Origin: Bidens hawaiensis
Taxonomy: Eukaryota; Streptophyta; Magnoliopsida; Asterales; Asteraceae
Direction of reading: 5' to 3'
Assembly (NCBI GenBank): GCA_021521415.1
Contig: JAIQDT010001949.1
Coordinates: 248,001-312,000, forward strand
Length of the DNA stretch: 64,000 nt
Positions 60,621-64,000 of the stretch are shown one piece after another. The position numbers and the translations under genes are program-made. The stretch's first letter is position 1. Each line of letters opens with the position of its first letter. The notes under the pieces were generated by a model. The model made no database searches, was not told where the DNA came from, and saw nothing but the letters and a program-made list of their open reading frames with translations.

Positions 60621-61380
60621 CTGCTTATATCCTAATCAAGAAAGGTATTAGGCGCAAAGGTATCCACATAAACATCATAAACACTTCTTTAATTTTATAC
60701 ATTATATATATATATATATATATTACATTGTAATCCATATAGACAACCTTTCACATTCCTATACTCTCTCTTCATAAGACGCCATAATATTAAATGCTTA
60801 TTAACATCTCCGGCAAATTTCGGCCAAGGTTCACAATCTGGCGCACTTAATACAATCATTCAATATTATCTTTCAAACCATCATTACAATCATTCAAGAC
60901 ATCATCAATCGACGGTTTAACACGGCCAGAAATATGGATCGTCACAACCTACACGGTACACATCGTTCGCAATTTCTCTTATCAATCATAATCGTTTCGA
61001 TGTCGGCGAATCGATCCGATTTTCGGTCATCTCTTAACACCTATACTGGTACATTAAGCTCTTTTACCACAAATTATTATTCTAATTTCTAACCCTAGCA
61101 AACACGCGAATATTGAATATCAAATAAATTGGCTCGGCTTTTAATTCTATCTTGAAGCTGGGCTAATAAGGAGACGGGACTGTGGCCGGGGAATCATCAG
61201 CCAAGGATATATATACCCTCCAAGCACATGTGACGTCACTTATAGTTTGATTTGCTGCTTATTGTGTATGATTTGATTGATTAACTCTTTAACAATTTGG
61301 ATTGAGGCTATAATTTTCTGGTCTAGAATTAACTTCTAACAATTATGAATTAATGCTTCACTTTGGTTCTTTGAAATTCC
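60621..61380 (+). other. copia leader or spacer
   Basis: No gene recognised. A (TA)n tract lies near 60705-60722. A palindromic bZIP-type site TGACGTCA is at about 61230-61237, shortly after a TATA-like GGATATATATACCC. Confidence 0.4.
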
Positions 61381-61381
61381 A

Positions 61382-62567
61382 ATGACATCCACAATTAGCA
61401 TCAGCATGATTACTACTTCTAAAGTTTCTCTATCTTATGCTTCATTATTTTTAGTTCTTTACTATTGTTATGCTCCATTGTTTTTAATTGTTTACTGTTG
61501 CTACATAAATTTGGTGACATATTTGGACCCTTTCTTGTATATGTATGTTACAACTTGGCTGATACTTTTTGGCAAGGTGACCAATTTAATTTTGATTTTT
61601 TTCAAGTTGATTTGCTGGATTCTTTTAATTCCAATTTGGATTTGAGGACGCCTAAATATGCTTAGCTTGGATAGTTGAAACAGTTCATTTGTCCAGTAGA
61701 AAGAAGTTATTAGTATGAAACTTTAGTTTGCCATCTTGATAGTTTCTTTGACTTTAAATTATAATCTTTTTCTTTTTAGTGTAGATGTTTTCAATGCTCC
61801 GGTGGTGGTTTCATTGCTCCGGTAACCATTGGTTGCTTTGTTTAATTAATTTATGTCGGTTTCATCTTCAATAAATGGTTCTTGAAATTGAATTTGTAGT
61901 AACCGGATTTTATAACAGGTGGATGGGAACGGAGAATACCAAGCCGCCCATGTAATTACCTTACATGAAACGCTTAACCTATTTTGTAGCCAATTGAATG
62001 AAGATGATTGATTGACTGAAGCTGTTGAATTGGTATTGAAGGCAGACAATTGAAGGGATTAAAGTTCATTGATTGAATGTCGTCAGTTTGTATATTAATA
62101 TCCACCCTCTTCACCACTTTTATTAACGATCATCAAATTCACAAATTAAATCTTGCTTCAATAGCTTTTAATGAAACTAATTCTCACACCGAGCAAGGTA
62201 AATTCATTTTCCCTTGGCCTTAATCATATTCGCTACATGATCTATTTCGTCCCCGGTTATGGTTGTTTTCTGTTTTTAAGTGGTTATAATGTGCTTACGT
62301 TTTGCAAATTTAAATTTAGAGATCAGGATGTTACAGGCTATTTTTGAATTGTGTTTGACTTTGTTGAAAACACCACAATTAGCTACCTAAAATTCTTGTA
62401 ATCAGGTGTTATGCTGACTCGTTTTATTCATATATGTTCTCACTTAATTGTATTGCTAGGTAATATATTTTGTTTGTTAATCATGTTTGCACTACTCTGT
62501 TTGTAGATCATAAACTGGCTTTGAGGATGAAACAACTAGAATTTGGGGTAAGTATAAACTATCCAGA
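61382..62567 (+). pseudogene. possible exon remnants of an unidentified gene
   Basis: Several protein-like pieces with splice-like borders occur on the plus strand. 61465-61665 includes FVQ-poor but varied sequence ending SFNSNLDLRTPKYA. After an acceptor ACAG at 61919 the frame reads VDGNGEYQAAHVITLHETLN then LFCSQLNEDD, a stop, LTEAVELVLKADN, and a second stop (about 61920-62055). A short piece at about 62509-62547, DHKLALRMKQLEFG, lies between a TTTGTAG acceptor and a GGTAAGT donor. An upstream piece ends GAGCAAG|GTAAAT near 62200. I do not recognise the protein. The two stops argue for a pseudogene or captured fragment; the alternative is chance. Confidence 0.35.
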
Positions 62568-63052
62568 TGTAAGGCCCCGGTCCTGGGAACCCCACTTTAG
62601 CTCGGGTTAGATTTACTCATTCACATAATTCGGAAATCAGAGTTAATTAAAACAAATTCGCGGAACATAAACGTCAATAATTCATACAAATGTCAAGTAT
62701 TGGTTTAACAAAATTAACATAAGTCTTAAATATTAAACATAAATAACACGTGTCTCTTTCTCTTAACGATGCCAGTCTTCATCTTATTGCCACGTGTCCC
62801 CATCAAGCAACCTGCCTCATCTTATTCACCCGCGTGTATACTAAAAGTCAGTTACGCTGAGTGAGTTCTAGTTAATTAACATATATTACATACACTTACT
62901 TATTAATACACGTCCAGAGATACGTATTAAAAACTTACCTGTTCATCTATCGTTCATACATACGTTCATACATTCTTTCATACTTCATACACCCTACTCA
63001 CACTCATCATATACATATAAACATCTAGTCTTACAAGTATGCACACAGCCCT
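62568..63052 (-). repeat. gypsy LTR end, same family as the solo LTR
   Basis: It starts TGTAAGGCCCCGGTCC and follows 37025-37500 closely (for example AATCAGAGTTAATTAAAAC and GAGTGAGTTCTAGTTAAT-type matches). It is interrupted at 63053 by another LTR. The rest is beyond the window. Confidence 0.75.
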
Positions 63053-64000
63053 TGTCACACCTCAACCTAAGGCGAAAATGTCGGGGCGTGATCCGATTGC
63101 TCATAGCTCGAAGATACTATCATACATAAAATGTGACAATATCTATTAAGTTAATTATTTCCAAATACAGTGCACAAGTATTCAAAACACAAATAAATAA
63201 TTTAATACAAGTAATCCAATCAAGATTTAAATAATAATTGTCTTCATTATAATCCTAAGGTCTTTCTAAGTGTCCATACTTCAACTTCAATTCAATGGCA
63301 ACCTGCATATGCGTAGAAAACAGAGTTTGTCAACAACACATGTTGTGTGAGTTTATCACCGGTTTTGCAATGAAATAATATTAATATTGTAAATAAAAGA
63401 AATAAGGTGTCAATTAACCATTACCAAGCGAATCGGGTGTTGGTAAGCAACCATGAGCAAGTAATAATAAGACCGTTGCCAAGCGAATCGGGAGCGAGTA
63501 AATAATAATGAGAACCCTATACAAGGGGATATGTTGGACCTCTCCGAATGCGAATGTGCACATAAACAAGTAAACACGTAACAAGTATATTTGATCAATC
63601 ATACACAATTATACGTTTGCTAATTTTTGATATATATATAATATGAAATACGTATATGTCCCCAAAACATTTAGAAAACTTAGTAAAATATGGGAATGAA
63701 AAAATTCACCTTAGATGAAAGGCAAGTGATTAATAAATATGATAAACGAACTACGATTTAATCGAGTCATCCACTAAAGCATCGAACGAGATAACAATTA
63801 TAACCTAAAACTTTGAGATATGATATTATAAGTAAAAACGAGCCTAATTCTGCTGAAATCGATCCAAACGGACGTCTAGAACTCCGGTTATGTTAAATTA
63901 AAGATTTAAGCGAGTTGGTACTGACCCGAATCAGAACAGCGAGTCGGAATTCGGGTTTTGGTCAGTAGCCTTATAAATTTCTTTACGAGAATAAAAGTTT
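63053..64000 (-). repeat. gypsy LTR piece, same family as 25571-28210, inserted in the previous LTR
   Basis: It starts TGTCACACCTCAACCTAAGG and is the reverse complement counterpart of the right part of 25571-28210. Near the window end, GGTACTGACCCGAATCAGAA matches the complement of about 26530-26550. It runs off the right edge. Confidence 0.75.

Noticed and set aside
61140..61240. GC-richer stretch as a small structured RNA
   Set aside because: No match to U1-U6, 7SL, 5S or snoRNA motifs that I know; left as unassigned.

Overview
The window reads as nuclear DNA of a flowering plant, most likely a eudicot. The evidence is one intron-containing plant Mg2+ transporter gene, a nuclear tRNA gene, plant Ty1/copia and Ty3/gypsy retrotransposons with long LTRs, Helitrons, MULEs, hAT and SINE elements, and AT-rich spacers. 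The gypsy proteins remind me of abundant families in Asteraceae, but that is only an impression. Apart from the gene at the left edge and the tRNA, nearly everything is transposon sequence in nested layers.

Layout. 1-2704 (-): first three exons of an MRS2/MGT (CorA-type) Mg2+ transporter, with the 3' part beyond the left edge. 3158-20121: an old MULE-like element with inverted repeats. Inside it is a decayed Ty1/copia element (3997-19879, minus, 186-bp LTRs, TSD ATAAT), and inside that a Ty3/gypsy chromovirus (7879-18359, plus, 2.4-kb LTRs, TSD TATAT). 20400-21935: a copia integrase scrap split by a hAT-type element (20755-21882). 23685-46604: a putative large Helitron carrying two copies of a captured MUT9-like/casein-kinase-I-like kinase fragment and a SINE. 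It is interrupted by a gypsy LTR (25571-28210) and by a second chromovirus (29577-45384, minus, TSD TATGT). That chromovirus holds a solo LTR (37025-42857, TSD GCATT), which in turn holds a truncated Athila-type element with an uninterrupted 760-codon gag-protease frame. 47088-47161 (-): tRNA-Arg(TCG). 48513-55552: nested Helitrons with A|TC...CTAG|T ends, RPA-like gene remnants and a 695-bp tandem duplication. 56180-57165: a MULE with about 200-bp TIRs and a perfect 9-bp TSD. 57617-60300: a chain of inverted-repeat elements sitting in (TA)n tracts. 60302-60605: a copia LTR with primer-binding site. 61380-62567: possible exon remnants of an unidentified gene. 62568-64000: two further LTR pieces, one inside the other.

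How it works together. The only probably functional host genes are the Mg2+ transporter and the tRNA. The transposon layers give a relative chronology, because each inner element with intact target-site duplications is younger than its host. Two elements (the copia and the first chromovirus) have nearly identical LTRs but badly broken coding regions, which suggests they were copied by proteins supplied from elsewhere. I found no CRISPR-like, operon-like or clearly new enzymatic system. The most unusual material is the kinase-capturing Helitron candidate with its rearranged duplicate, the Helitron nest, and the row of elements placed in (TA)n tracts.
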